Of a stretch of DNA of 64,000 bases, positions 49,235-62,801 are shown piece after piece. The stretch comes from Hydractinia symbiolongicarpus (lineage: Eukaryota > Cnidaria > Hydrozoa > Anthoathecata > Hydractiniidae). Made by a program: the position numbers and the translations under genes. Location of the stretch: the NCBI RefSeq assembly GCF_029227915.1, contig NC_079888.1, positions 22,176,001 to 22,240,000 of the forward strand, written 5' to 3'. Each line of letters begins with the position of its first letter. Position 1 is the first letter of the stretch. The notes under the pieces were generated by a model, which saw nothing but the letters and a program-made list of their open reading frames with translations, did no database searches and was not told where the DNA came from.

Positions 49235-49437
49235 GGAAATGAGTTTACTCCCTGGGTACTTTCTTTGTATACATTCAACTATACGGGCCAAGCCCCGGAT
49301 TTACGGAAAAACGCGGGATTTCGTTTGCCGGCGATTAAACCTCTCTCATTAAGCGTCTCATCAAAAATGAAAACATTTTTAAAAACTACAAGTCTCATGC
49401 GTTTTAGTGGTGAAAAAGTAATTTAAAAAATCCTTCG
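49235..49437 (+). repeat. Chimeric monomer E/I at a four-monomer deletion
   Basis: The 5' part is class E (CATTCAAC, ACGGAAAAACG, CTCTCTCATT), matching 36070. The 3' end has AAAAACTAC and GAAAAAGTAATTTAAAAAATCCTTCGGG elements, matching the class I monomer at about 36880-37080. Relative to copy X, the B, A*, C' and most of the I monomer between them are missing. The monomer length (203 bp) is preserved, as expected for exchange between aligned monomers. The switch is between about 49345 and 49380. Confidence 0.8.
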
Positions 49438-50854
49438 GGAAATGAGTTTACTCCCTGGGTACTTTCTTTGTATACTTTTAACTATACGGGCCAAGCCCGG
49501 GATTTACGGGAAATCGCGGGTTTACGTTTGCCGGCGATTAAACTTCTTTTATTCAGCGTCTCATCAAAAATGAAAACATTTTTGAAAACTACAAGTCTCA
49601 TGCGTTTTAGTGGTGAAAAAATAATTTAAAAAATCGTTCGGGAAATGAGTTTGCTCCCTGGGTACTTTCTTTGTATACTTTTGACTATACGGGCCGAGTC
49701 CGGGATTTACGGGAAATCGCAGATTTTCGTTTGCCGGCGATTAAACTTCTTTTATTCAGCGTCCCATCAAATATGAAAATATTTTTGAAAACTACAAGTC
49801 TCATGCGTTTAGTGGTAAAAAAATAATATAAAAAATCGTTCGGGAAATGAGTTTACTCCCTGGGTACTTTCTTTGCATACTTTTGACTATACGGGCCAAG
49901 CCCGGGATTTACGGGAAATCGCGGGTTTTCGTTTGCCGGCGATTAAACTTCTTTTATTCAGCGTCTCATCAAAAATGAAAACATTTTTAAAAACTACAAG
50001 TCTTATGCGTTTTAGTGTTGAAAAAATAATTTAAAAAATCGTTCGGGAAATGAGTTTACTCCCTGGGTACTTTCTTTGTATACTTTTGACTATACGGGCC
50101 GAGTCCGGGATTTACGGGAAATCGCGGATTTTTGTTTGCCGGCGATTAAACTTCTTTTTATCAGCGTCCCATCAAATATGAAAATATTTTTGAAAACTAC
50201 AAGTCTCATGCGTTTAGTGGTAAAAAAATAATATAAAAAATCGTTCGGGAAATGAGTTTACTCCCTGGGTACTTTCTTTGTATACTTTTGACTATACGGG
50301 CCAAGCCCGGGATTTACGGGAAATCGCGGGTTTTCGTTTGCCGGCGATTAAACTTCTTTTATTCAGCGTCTCATCAAAAATGAAAACATTTTTGAAAACT
50401 ACAAGTCTCATGCGTTTTAGTGGTGAAAAAATAATTTAAAAAATCGTTCGGAAATGAGTTTACTCCCTGGGTACTTTCTTTGTATACTCTTGACTATACG
50501 GGCCAAGCCGGGAATTGCGGGAAATCGCGGGTTTCCATTTGCCGGCGATTAAACTTCTTTTATTCAGCGTCTCATCAAAAATGAAAACATTTTTAAAAAC
50601 TACAAGTCTCATGCGTATTAGTGGTGAAAAAAAAATTTAAAAAATCGTTCGGGAAATGAGTTTACTTCCTGGGTACTTTCTTTGTATACATTCGACTATA
50701 CGGGCCAAGCCCCGGATTTACGGGAAAACGCGGGATTTCGTTTGCCGGCGATTAAACCTCTTTCATTAAGCGTCTCATCAAAAATGAAAACATTTTTGAA
50801 AACTACAAGTCTCATGCGTTTTAGTGGTGAAAAAATAATTTAAAAAATCGGTCG

Positions 50855-51056
50855 GGAAATGAGTTTACTCCCTGGGTACATTCTTTGTATACTTTTGACT
50901 ATACGGGCCGAGTCCGGGATTTACGGGAATTCGCGGATTTTCGTTTGCCGGCGAATATACTTCTTTTATTCAGCGTCCCATCAAATATGAAAATATTTTT
51001 GAAAACTACAAGTCTCATGCGTATAGTGGTAAAAAAATAATATAAAAAATCGTTCG
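50855..51056 (+). repeat. Chimeric monomer G/B at a two-monomer deletion
   Basis: It enters through the rare GTCGGG junction (AAATCGGTCGGG) as at 38495 and has CCTGGGTACATTC, then becomes class B with GGGAATTCGCGG and GAATATACTTC as at about 38975. The G and D monomers that lie between these points in copy X are absent, a 404 bp loss. The switch is within the first 60 bases of the monomer. Confidence 0.8.
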
Positions 51057-54000
51057 GGAAATGAGTTTACTCCCTGGGTACTTTCTTTGTATACTTTTGA
51101 CTATACGGGCCAAGCTCGGGATTTACGGGAAATCGCGGGTTTTCGTTTGCCGGCGATTAAACTTCTTTTATTCAGCGTCTCATCAAAAATGAAAACATTT
51201 TTAAAAACTACAAGTCTCATCCGTTTTAGTGGTGAAAAAGTAATTTAAAAAATCCTTTGGGAAATGAGTTTACTCCCTGGGTACTTTCTTTGTATACTTT
51301 TAACTATACGGGACAAGCCCGGGATTTACGGGAAATCGCGGGTTTACGTTTGCCGGCGATTAAACTTCTTTTATTCAGCGTCTCATCAAAAATGAAAACA
51401 TTTTTAAAAACTACAAGTCTCATGCGTTTTAGTGGTGAAAAAATAATTTAAAAAATCGTTCGGGAAATGAGTTTACTCCCTGGGTACTTTCTTTGTATAC
51501 TTTTGACTATACGGGCCGAGTCCGGGATTTACGGGAAATCGCGGATTTTCGTTTGCCGGCGATTAAACTTCTTTTATTCAGCGTCCCATTAAATATGAAA
51601 ATATTTTTGAAAACTACAAGTCTCATGCGTTTAGTGGTAAAAAAATAATATAAAAAATCGTTCGGGAAATGAGTTTACTCCCTGGGTACTTTCTTTGTAT
51701 ACTTTTGACTATACGGGCCTAGTCCAGGATTTACGGGAAATCGCAGGTTTTCGTTTACCGGCGATTAAACTTCTTTTATCCAGCGTCTCATCAAAAATGA
51801 AAACATTTTTAAAAACTACAAGTCTCATGCGTTTTAGTGGTGAAAAAGTAATTTAAAAAATCCTTCGGGAAATGAGTTTACTCCCTGGGTACTTTCTTTG
51901 TATACTTTTAACTATACGGGACAAGCCCGGGATTTACGGGAAATCGCGGGTTTACGTTTGCCGGCGATTAAACTTCTTTTATTCAGCGTCTCATCAAAAA
52001 TGAAAACATTTTTAAAAACTACAAGTCTCATGCGTTTTAGTGGTGAAAAAATAATTTAAAAAATCGTTCGGGAAATGAGTTTACTCCCTGGGTACTTTCT
52101 TTGTATACTTTTGACTATACGGGCCGAGTCCGGGATTTACGGCAAATCGCGGATTTTCGTTTGCCGGCGATTAAACTTCTTTTATTCAGCGTCCCATCAA
52201 ATATGAAAATATTTTTGAAAACTACAAGTCTCATGCGTTTTAGTGGTGAAAAAGTAATTTTAAAAATCCTTCGGGAAATGAGTTTACTCCCTGGGTACTT
52301 TCTTTGTATACTTTTAACTATACGGGACAAGCCCGGGATTTACGGGAAATCGTGGGTTTACGTTTGCCGGCGATTAAACTTCTTTTATTCAGCGTCTCAT
52401 CAAAAATGAAAACATTTTTGAAAACTACAAGTCTCATGCGTTTTAGTGGTGAAAAAATAATTTAAAAAATCGTTCAGGAAATGAGTTTACTCCCTGGGTA
52501 CTTTCTTTGTATACTTTTGACTATACGGGCCGAGTATGGGATTTACGGGAAATCGCGGATTTTCGTTTGCCGGCGATTAAACTTCTTTTATTCAGCGTCC
52601 CATCAAATATGAAAATATTTTTGAAAACTACAATTCTCATGCGTTTAGTGGTAAAAAAATAATATAAAAAATCGTTCGGGAAATGAGTTTACTCCCTGGG
52701 TACTTTCTTTGCATACTTTTGACTATACGGGCCAAGCCCGGGATTTACGGGAAATCGCGGGTTTTCGTTTGCCGGCGATTAAACTTCTTTTATTCAGCGT
52801 CTCATCAAAAATGAAAACATTTTTAAAAAACTACAAGTCTTATGCGTTTTAGTGTTGAAAAAATAATTTGAAAAATCGTTCTGGAAATGAGTTTACTCCC
52901 TGGGTACTTTCTTTGTATACTTTTGACTATACGGGCCGAGTCCGGGATTTAGGGAAATCGCAGGTTTTCGTTTGCCGGCGATTAAACTGCTTTTATTCAG
53001 CGTCTCATCAAAAATGAAAACATTTTTGAAAACTACAAGTCTCATGCGTTTTAGTGGTGCAAAAATAATTTAAAAAATCGTTCGGGAAATGAGTTTACTC
53101 CCTGGGTACTTTCTTTGTATACATTCGACTATACGTGCCAAGCCCGGGATTTACGGGAAATCGCGGGTTTTCGTTTGCCGGCGATTAAACTTCTTTTCTT
53201 CAGCGTCTCATCAAAAATGAAAACATTTTTAAAAACTACAAGTCTCATGCGTCTTAGTGGTGAAAAAAATAATTTAAAAAATCGTTCGGGAAATGAGTTT
53301 ACTCCCTGGGTACTTTCTTTGTATACTTTTGACTATACGGGCCGAGTCCGGGATTTACGGCAAATCGCGGATTTTCGGTTGCCGGTGATTAAACTTCTTT
53401 TATTCAGCGTCCCATCAAATATGAAAATATTTTTGAAAACTACAAGTCTCATGCGTTTTAGTGGTGAAAAAGTAATTTAAAAAATCCTTCGGGAAATGAG
53501 TTTACTCCCTGGGTACTTTCTTTGTATACTTTTAACTATACGGGACAAGCCCGGGATTTACGGGAAATCGCGGGTTTCGTTGGCCGGCGATTAAACTGCT
53601 TTTATTCAGCGTCTCATCAAAAATGAATACATTCTTGAAAACTGCAATTCTCATGCGTTTTAGTGGTGAAAAGTAATTTAAAAAATCGTTCGGAAATGAG
53701 TTTACTCCCTGGGTACTTTCTTTGTATACTTTTGACTATACGGGACGAGTTCGGGATTTACGGGAAATCGCGGATTTTCGTTTGCCGGCGATTAAACTTC
53801 TTTTATTCAGCGTCCCATCAAATATGAAAATATTTTTGAAAACTACAAGTCTCATGCGTTTAGTGGTAAAAAAATAATATAAAAAATCATTCGGGAAATG
53901 AGTTTACTCCCTGGATACTTTCTTTGTATACTTTTGACTATACGGGCCAAGTCCGGGATTTACGGGAAATCGCGGGTTTTCGTTTGCCGGCGATTAAACT

Positions 54001-56270
54001 GCTTTTATTCAGCGTCTCATCAAAAATAAAAACATTTTTGAAAACTACAAGTCTCATGCGTTTTAGTGGTGAAAAAATAATTTAAAAAATCGTTCGGGAA
54101 ATGAGTTTACTCCCTGGGTACTTTCTTTGTATACATTTGACTATAGGTGCCAAGCCCGGGATTTACGGGAAATCGCGGGTTTTCGTTTGCCGGCGATTAA
54201 ACTTCTTTTATTCAGCGTCTCATCAAAAATGAAAACATTCTTGAAAACTACAGGCCTCATGCGTTTTAGTGGTGAAATAATAATTTAAAAAATCGCTTGG
54301 CAAATGAGTTTACTCCCTGGGTACTTTCTTTGTATACTTTTGACTATACGGGCCGAGTCCAGGATTTACGGAAAATCGCAGGTTTTCGTTTGCCAGCGAT
54401 TAAACTTCTTTTATTCAGCCTCTCATCAAAAATGAAAACATTTTTGAAAACTACAAGTCTCATGCGTTTAGTGGTAAAAAAATAATTTAAAAAATCGTTT
54501 TGGAAATGAGTTTACTCCCTGGGTACTTTCTTTGCATACTTTTGACTATACGGGCCGAGTACGGGATTTAGGGAAATCGCAGGTTTTCGCTTGCCGGCGA
54601 TTAAACTGCTTTTATTCTGCGTCTCATCAAAAATGAAAACATTCTTGAAAACTACAGGTCTCATGCGTTTTAGTGGTGAAATAATAATTTAAAAAATCGT
54701 TTGGCAAATGAGTTTACTCCCTGGGTACTTTCTTTGTATACTTTTGACTATACGGGCCGAGTCCAGGATTTACGGAAAATCGCAGGTTTTCGTTTGCCGG
54801 CGATTAAACTTCTTTTGCTCAGCGTCTCATCAAAAATGAAAGCATTTTTAAAAACTACAAGTCTCATGCGTTTTAGTGGTGAAAGGTAATTTAAAAAATC
54901 GTTCGGGAAATGAGTTTACTTCCTGGGTACTTTCTTTGTATACTTTTGGCTACACGGGCCAAGCCGGGGATTTACGGGAAATCGCGGGTTTTCGTTTGCC
55001 GGCGATAAAACTTCTTTTATACAGCGTCTCATCAAAAATGAAAACATTTTTAAAAACTACAAGTCTTATGCGTTTTAGTGGTGAAAAAATAATTTAAAAA
55101 ATCGTTCTGGAAATGAGTTTACTCACAGGGTACTTTCTTTGTATACATGCGACTATACGTGCCAAGCCCGGGATTTACGGAAAATCGCGGGTTTTCGTTT
55201 GCCGGCGATTAAACTGCTTTTATTCAGCGTCTCATCAAAAATGAAAACATTTTTGAAAACTACAAGTCTCATGCGTTTTAGTGGTGAAAAAATAATTTAA
55301 AAAATCGTTTTGGAAATGAGGTTACTTCCTGGGTACTTTCTTTGCATACTTTTGACTATACGGGCCGAGTCCGGGATTTAGGGAAATCGCAGGTTTTCGC
55401 TTGCCGGCGATTAAACTGCTTTTATTCTGCGTCTCATCAAAAATGAAAACATTCTTGAAAACTACAAGTCTCATGCGTTTTAGTGGTGAAATAATAATTT
55501 AAAAAATCGTTTGGGAAATGAGTTTACTCCCTGGGTACTTTCTTTGTATACTTTTGACTATACGGGCCGAGTCCAGGATTTACGGAAAATCGCAGGTTTT
55601 CGTTTGCCGGCGATTAAACTTCCTTTATTCAGCGTCTCATCAAAAATGAAAACATTTTTAAAAACTACAAGTCTCATGCGTTTTAGTGGTGAAAAAGTAA
55701 TTTAAAAAATCGTTTGGGAAATGAGTTTACTTCCTGGGTACTTTCTTTGTATACTTTTGACTACACAGGCCAAGCCCGGGATTTACGGGAAATCGCGGGT
55801 TTTCGTTTGCCGGCGATTAAACTTCTTTTATTCAGCGTCTCATCAAAAATGAAAACATTCTTGAAAACTACAAGTCTCATGCGTTTTAGTGGTGAAATAA
55901 TAATTTAAAAAATCGTTTGGGAAATGAGTTTACTCCCTGGGTACTTTCTTTGTATACTTTTGACTATACGGGCCGAGTCCAGGATTTACGGAAAAACGCA
56001 GGTTTTCGTTTGCCGGCGATTAAACTTCCTTTATTCAGCGTCTCATCAAAAATGAAAACATTTTTAAAAACTACAAGTCTCATGCGTTTTAGTGGTGAAA
56101 AAGTAATTAAAAAAATCGTTTGGGAAATGAGTTTACTTCCTGGGTACTTTCTTTGTATACTTTTGACTACACGGGCGAAGCCCGGGATTTACGGGAAATC
56201 GCGGGTTTTCGTTTGCCGGCGATTAAACTTCTTTTATTCAGCGTCTCATCAAAAATGAAAACATTTTTAA

Positions 56271-59158
56271 AAACTACAAGTCTTATGCGTTTTAGTGGTG
56301 AAAAAATAATTTAAAAAATCGTTCTTGAAATGAGTTTACTCACAGAGTACTTTCTTTGTATACATGCGACTATACGTGCAAAGCCTGGGATTTACGGGAA
56401 ATCGCGGGTTTTCGTTTGCCGGCAATTAAACTGCTTTTATTCAGCGTCTCTTCAAAAATGAAAACATTCTTGAAAACTACAAGTCTCATGCGTTTTAGTG
56501 GTGAAAAAATAATTTAAAAAATCGTTCGGGAAATGAGTTTACTCCTTGGGTACTTTCTTTGTATACTTTTGACTATACGGGCCGAGTTCAAGATTTACGG
56601 GAAATGACGGATTTTCGTTTGCCGGCGATTAAACTTCTTTTATTCAGCGTCCCATCAAATATGAAAATATTTTTGAAAACTCCAATCTCATGCGTTTAGT
56701 GGTAAAAAAATAATATAAAAAATCGTTCGGGAAATGAGTTTACTCCCTGGGTACTTTCCTTGTATACTTTTGACTATACGGGCCGAGTCCAGGATTTACG
56801 GGAAATCGCAGGTTTTCGTTTTGCGGCGATTAAACATCTTTTATTCAGCGTGTCATCAAAAATGAAAAGATTTTTAAAAACTACAAGTCTCATGCGTTTT
56901 AGTGGTGAAAAAGTAATTTAAAAAATCGTTCGGGAAATGAGTTTACTCCCTGGGTACTTTCTTTGTATACTTTTGCCTATACGGACCAAGCCCGGGATTT
57001 ACGGGAAATCGCGGGTTTTCGTTTGCCGGCAATTAAACTTCTTTTATTCAGTGTCTCATCAAAAATGAAAACATTTTTGAAAACTGCAAGTCTCATGCGT
57101 TTTAGTGGTGAGAAAATAATTTAAAAAATCGTTCCGGAAATGAGTTTACTCCCTGGGTACTTTCTTTGTATACCTTTGACTATACGGGCGAAGCCCGGGA
57201 TTTACGGGAAATCGCGGGTTTTCGTTTGCCGGCGATTAAACTTCTTTTATTCAGTGTCTCATCAAAAATGAAAACATTTTTGAAAACTACAAGTCTCATG
57301 CGTTTTAATGGTGAAAAAATAATTTAAAAAATCGGTCGGGAAATGAGTTTACTCCCTGGGTACTTTCTTTGTATACTTTTGACTATACGGGCCAAGCCGG
57401 GATTTACGGGAAATCGCGGGTTTTCGTTTGCCGGCGATTAAACTTCTCTTATTCAGCGTCTCATCAAAAATGAAAACATTTTTAAAAACTACAAGTCTCA
57501 TGGGCTTTAGTGGTGAAAAAATAATTTAACAAATCCTTCTGGAAATGAGTTTACTCACAGGGTACTTTCCTTGTATACTTTTGACTATACGGGCCGAGTC
57601 CAGGATTTACGGGAATTCGCGGATTATCGTTTGCCGGCGATTATATTTCTTTTATTCAGCGTCCCATCAAATATGAAAATATTTTTGAAAACTACAAGTC
57701 TCATGCGTTTAGTGGTAAAAAAATAATATAAAAAATCGTTCGGGAAATGAGTTTACTCCCTGGGTACTTTCTTTGTATACTTTTGACTATACGGGCCAAG
57801 CCCGGGATTTACGGGAAATCGCGGGTTTTCGTTTGCCGGCGATTAAACTTCTTTTATTCAGCGTCTCATCCAAAATGAAAACATTTTTAAAAACTACAAG
57901 TCTTATGCGTTTTAGTGGTGAAAAAATAATTTAAAAAATCGTTCTGGAAATGAGTTTACTCCCTGGGTACTTTCTTTGTATACTTTTGACTATACGGGCC
58001 GAGTCAGGGATTTAGGGGAATCGCAGGTTTTCATTGCCGGCGATTAAACTGCTTTTATTCAGCGTCTCATCAAAAATGAAAACATTTTTGAAAACTACAA
58101 GTCTCATGCGTTTTAGTGGTGAAATAATAATTTAAAAAATCGTTTGGGAAATGAGTTTACTCCCTGGGTACTTTCTTTGTATACTTTTGACTATACGGGC
58201 CGAGTCCAGGATTTACGGGAAATCGCAGGTTTTCGTTTGCCGGCGATTAAACTTCTTTTATTCAGCGTCTCATCAAAAATGAAAACATTTTTAAAAACTA
58301 CAAGTCTCATGCGTTTTAGTGGTGAAAAAGTAATTTAAAAAATCCTTCGGGAAATGAGTTTACTCCCTGGGTACTTTCTTTGTATACTTTTAACTATACG
58401 GGACAAGCCCGGGATTTACGGGAAATCGCGGGTTTACGTTTGCCGGCGATTAAACTTCTTTTATTCAGCGTCTCATCAAAAATGAAAACATTTTTAAAAA
58501 CTACAAGTCTCATGCGTTTTAGTGGTGAAAAAATAATTTAAAAAATCGTTCGGGAAATGAGTTTACTCCCTGGGTACTTTCTTTGTATACTTTTGACTAT
58601 ACGGGCCGAGTCCGGGATTTACGGGAAATCGCGGATTTTCGTTTGCCGGCGATTAAACTTCTTTTATTCAGCGTCCCATCAAATATGAAAATATTTTTGA
58701 AAACTACAAGTCTCATGCGTTTAGTGGTAAAAAAATAATATAAAAAATCGTTCGGGAAATGAGTTTACTCCCTGGGTACTTTCTTTGCATACTTTTGACT
58801 ATACGGGCCAAGCCCGGGCTTTACGGGAAATCGCGGGTTTTCGTTTGCCGGCGATTAAACTTTTTTTATTCAGCGTCTCATCAAAAATGAAAACATTCTT
58901 GAAAACTACAAGTCTCATGCGTTTTAGTGGTGAAAAAATAATTTAAAAAATCGTTCGGGAAATGAGTTTACTCCTTGGGTACTTTCTTTGTATACTTTTG
59001 ACTATACGGGCCGAGTTCAAGATTTACGGGAAATGACGGATTTTCGTTTGCCGGCGATTAAACTTCTTTTATTCAGCGTCCCATCAAATATGAAAATATT
59101 TTTGAAAACTCCAATCTCATGCGTTTAGTGGTAAAAAAATAATATAAAAAATCGTTCG
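56271..59158 (+). repeat. Mosaic of C, J, B, G and H monomers
   Basis: After the end of copy Y the sequence has many private changes: GTTCTTGAAATG with CTCACAGAG (about 56325), ACTTTCCTTG (about 56755), TTTTGCGGCG (56820), TTTTGCCTAT (56971), TATACCTTTGAC (57171), TCATGGGCTTTAG (57499) and GGATTATCG (57620). A 201 bp B-type monomer with CCGAGTTCAAG and GAAATGACGG occurs at 56529-56729 and, apparently identical, at 58958-59158 (offset 2429 bp). 57.74-58.7 kb resembles 62.2-63.1 kb at an offset of about 4452 bp. Confidence 0.65.
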
Positions 59159-62100
59159 GGAAATGAGTTTACTCGATGGGTACTTTCTTTGTATACATTC
59201 GACTATACGGGCCAAGCCCTGGATTTACGGAAAAATGCGGGATTTCGTTTGCCGGCGATTAAACCTCTCTCATTAAGCGTCTCATCAAAAATGAAAACAT
59301 TTTTGAAAACTACAAGTCTCATGCGTTTGAGTGGTGAAAAAATAATTTAAAAAATCGTTCGGGAAATGAGTTTACTGCCTGGGTACTTTCTTTGTATACT
59401 TTTGACTATACGGGCTGAGTCCGGGATTTACGGGAAATCGCGGATTTTCGTTTGCCGGCGATTATACTTCTTTTATTCAGCGTCCCATCAAATATGAAAA
59501 TATTTTTGAAAACTACAAGTCTCATGCGTTTAGTGGTAAAAAAATAATATAAAAAATCGTTCGGGAAATGAGTTTACTCCCTGGGTACTTTCTTTGTATA
59601 CTTTTGACTATACGGGCCAAGCCCGGGATTTACGGGAAATCGCGGGTTTTCGTTTGCCGGCGATTAAACTTCTTTTATTCAGCGTCTCATCAAAAATGAA
59701 AACATTTTTAAAAACTACAAGTCTTATGCGTTTTAGTGGTGAAAAAATAATTTAAAAAATCGTTCTGGAAATGAGTTTACTCCCTGGGTACTTTCTTTGT
59801 ATACTTTTGACTATACGGGCCGAGTCAGGGATTTAGGGGAATCGCAGGTTTTCGTTTGCCGGCGATTAAACTGCTTTTATTCAGCGTCTCACCAAAAATG
59901 TAAAAATTTTTGAAAACTACAAGTCTCATGCGTTTTAGTGTTGAAATAATAATTTAAAAAATCGTTTGGGAAATGAGTTTACTCCCTGGGTACTTTCTTT
60001 GTATACTTTTGACTATACGGGCCGAGTCCAGGATTTACGGGAAATCGCAGGTTTTCGTTTGCCGGCAATTGAACTTCTTTTATTCAGCGTCTCATCAAAA
60101 ATGAAAACATTTTTAAAAACTACAAGTCTCATGCGTTTTAGTGGTGAAAAAGTAATTTAAAAAATCCTTCGGGAAATGAGTTTACTCCCTGGTTACTTTC
60201 TTTGTATACTTTTAACTATACGGGCCAAGCCCGGGATTTACGGGAAATCGCGGGTTTACGTTTGCCGGCGATTAAACTTCTTTTATTCAGCGTCTCATCA
60301 AAAATGAAAACATTTTTGAAAACTACAAGTCTCATGCGTTTTAGTGGTGAAAAAATAATTTAAAAAATCGTTCGGGAAATGAGTTTGCTCCCTGGGTACT
60401 TTCTTTGTATACTTTTGACTATACGGGCCGAGTCCGGGATTAACGGGAAATCGCAGATTTTCGTTTGCCGGCGATTAAACTTCTTTTATTCAGCGTCCCA
60501 TCAAATATGAAAATATTTTTGAAAACTACAAGTCTCATGCGTTTAGTGGTAAAAAAATAATATAAAAAATCGTTCGGGAAATGAGTTTACTCCCTGGGTA
60601 CTTTCTTTGCATACTTTTGACTATACGGGCCAAGCCCGGGATTTACGGGAAATCGCGGGTTTTCGTTTGCCGGCGATTAAACGTCTTTTATTCAGCGTCT
60701 CATCAAAAATGAGAACATTTTTAAAAACTACAAGTCTTATGCGTTTTAGTGTTGAAAAAATAATTTAAAAAATCGTTCGGGAAATGAGTTTACTCCCTGG
60801 GTACTTTCTTTGTATACTTTTGACTATACGGGCCGAGTCCGGGATTTACGGGAAATCGCGGATTTTTGTTTGCCCGCTATTAAACTTCTTTTTATCAGCG
60901 TCCCATCAAATATGAAAATATTTTTGAAAACTACAAGTCTCATGCGTTTAGTGGTAAAAAAATAATATAAAAAATCGTTCGGGAAATGAGTTTACTCCCT
61001 GGGTACTTTCTTTGTATACTTTTGACTATACGGGCCAAGCCCGGGATTTACGGGAAATCGCGGGTTTTCGTTTGCCGGCGATTAAACTTCTTTTATTCAG
61101 CGTCTCATCAAAAATGAAAACATTTTTGAAAACTACAAGTCTCATGCGTTTTAGTGGTGAAAAAATAATTTAAAAAATTGTTCGGAAATGAGTTTACTCC
61201 CTGGGTACTTTCTTTGTATACTTTTGACTATACGGGCCAAGCCGGGAATTGCGGGAAATCGCGGGTTTCCGTTTGCCGGCGATTAAACTTCTTTTATTCA
61301 GCGTCTCATCAAAAATGAAAACATTTTTAAAAACTACAAGTCTCATGCGTTTTAGTGGTGAAAAAATAATTTAAAAAATCGGTCGGGAAATGAGTTTACT
61401 CCCTGGGTACTTTCTTTGTATACATTCGACTATACGGGCCAAGCCCGGGATTTACGGGAAATCGCGGGTTTTCGCTTGCCGGCGATTAAACTTCTTTTAT
61501 TCAGCGTCTCATCAAAAATGAAAACATTTTTGAAAACTACAAGTCTCAAGGTTTTATTGGTGAAAAAATAATTTAAAAAATCGTTCGGGAAATGAGTTTA
61601 CTCCCTGGGTAATTTCTTTGTATACTTTTGACTATACGGGCCAAGCCGGGATTTACGGGAAATCGCGGGTTTTCGTTTGCCGGCGATTAAACTTCTTTTA
61701 TTCAACGTCTCATCAAAAATGAAAAAAATTTTAAAAATTACAAGTCTTATGCGTTTTAGTGGTGAAAAAATAATTTAAAAAATCGTTCTGAAAATGACTT
61801 TACTCACAGGGTACTTTCTTTGTATACATTCGACTATACGGGCCAAGCCCGGGATTTACGGGAAATCGCGGGTTTTCGTTTTCCGGCGATTAAACCTCTT
61901 TCATTAAGCGTCTCATCAAAAATGAAAACATTTTTGAAAACTACAAGTCTCATGCGTTTGAGTGGTGAAAAATAATGTAAAAAATCGTTCGGGAAATGAG
62001 TTTACTCCCTGGGTACTTTCTTTGTATACTTTTGACTATACGGGCTGAGTCCGGGATTTACGGGAAATCGCGGATTTTCGTTTGCCGGCGATTATACTTC

Positions 62101-62200
62101 TTTTATTCAGCGTCCCATCAAATATGAAAATATTTTTGAAAACTACAAGTCTCATGCGTTTAGTGGTAAAAAAATAATATAAAAAATCGTTCGGGAAATG
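59159..62200 (+). repeat. Third copy (Z) of the 36.07-39.1 kb part of X
   Basis: The offset to X is 23089 bp. Tracers: ACGGAAAAATGCG with CTCTCTCATT (59270), GTTTACTGCC for X's GTTTACTACC, CTCACCAAAAATG followed by TAAAAATTTTTG (36803, 59892), CAATTGAAC (60066), TTTGCTCCC (about 60385), GGGAATTGCGGG (61245), GTAATTTC (38521, 61609), GGGCTGAG (38954, 62043). It keeps the four monomers deleted from copy Y, so X and Z show that Y is the derived form there. At 61381 an L monomer replaces the E monomer of X without changing the spacing. Confidence 0.75.
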
Positions 62201-62801
62201 AGTTTACTCCCTGGGTACTTTCTTTGTATACTTTTGACTATACGGGCCAAGCCCGGGATTTACGGGAAATCGCGGGTTTTCGTTTGCCGGCGATTAAACT
62301 TCTTTTATTCAGCGTCTCATCAAAAATGAAAACATTTTTAAAAACTACAAGTCTTATGCGTTTTAGTGGTGAAAAAATAATTTTAAAAATCGTTCTGGAA
62401 ATGAGTTTACTCCCTGGGTACTTTCTTTGTATACTTTTGACTATACGGGCCGAGTCAGGGATTTAGGGGAATCGCAGGTTTTCGTTTGCCGGCGATTAAA
62501 CTGCTTTTATTCAGCGTCTCATCAAAAATGAAAACATTTTTGAAAACTACAAGTCTCATGCGTTTTAGTGGTGAAATAATAATTTAAAAAATCGTTTGGG
62601 AAATGAGTTTACTCCCTGGGTACTTTCTTTGTATACTTTTGACTATACGGGCCGAGTCCAGGATTTACGGGAAATCGCAGGTTTTCGTTTGCCGGCGATT
62701 AAACTTCTTTTATTCAGCGTCTCATCAAAAATGAAAACATTTTTAAAAACTACAAGTCTCATGCGTTTTAGTGGTGAAAAAGTAATTTAAAAAATCCTTC
62801 G

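Larger units (their letters stand above)
44375..56270 (+). repeat. ~11.9 kb segment, copy Y, lacking eight monomers
   Basis: It follows copy X tracer by tracer, but the offset falls in steps: 13572 bp, 13165 bp by 45394 (two monomers lost, one near 44.95 and one near 45.2-45.4 kb), 12355 bp after 49380 (810 bp, four monomers), and 11951 bp after 50920 (404 bp, two monomers). The total of 1621 bp is eight monomers. A one-base A insertion near 53267 makes the offset 11952 to the end. Private changes include GTTACTTCC (about 55322), TTTTGCTCAG (about 54815) and GAAAAACGC (about 55997). Confidence 0.85.
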
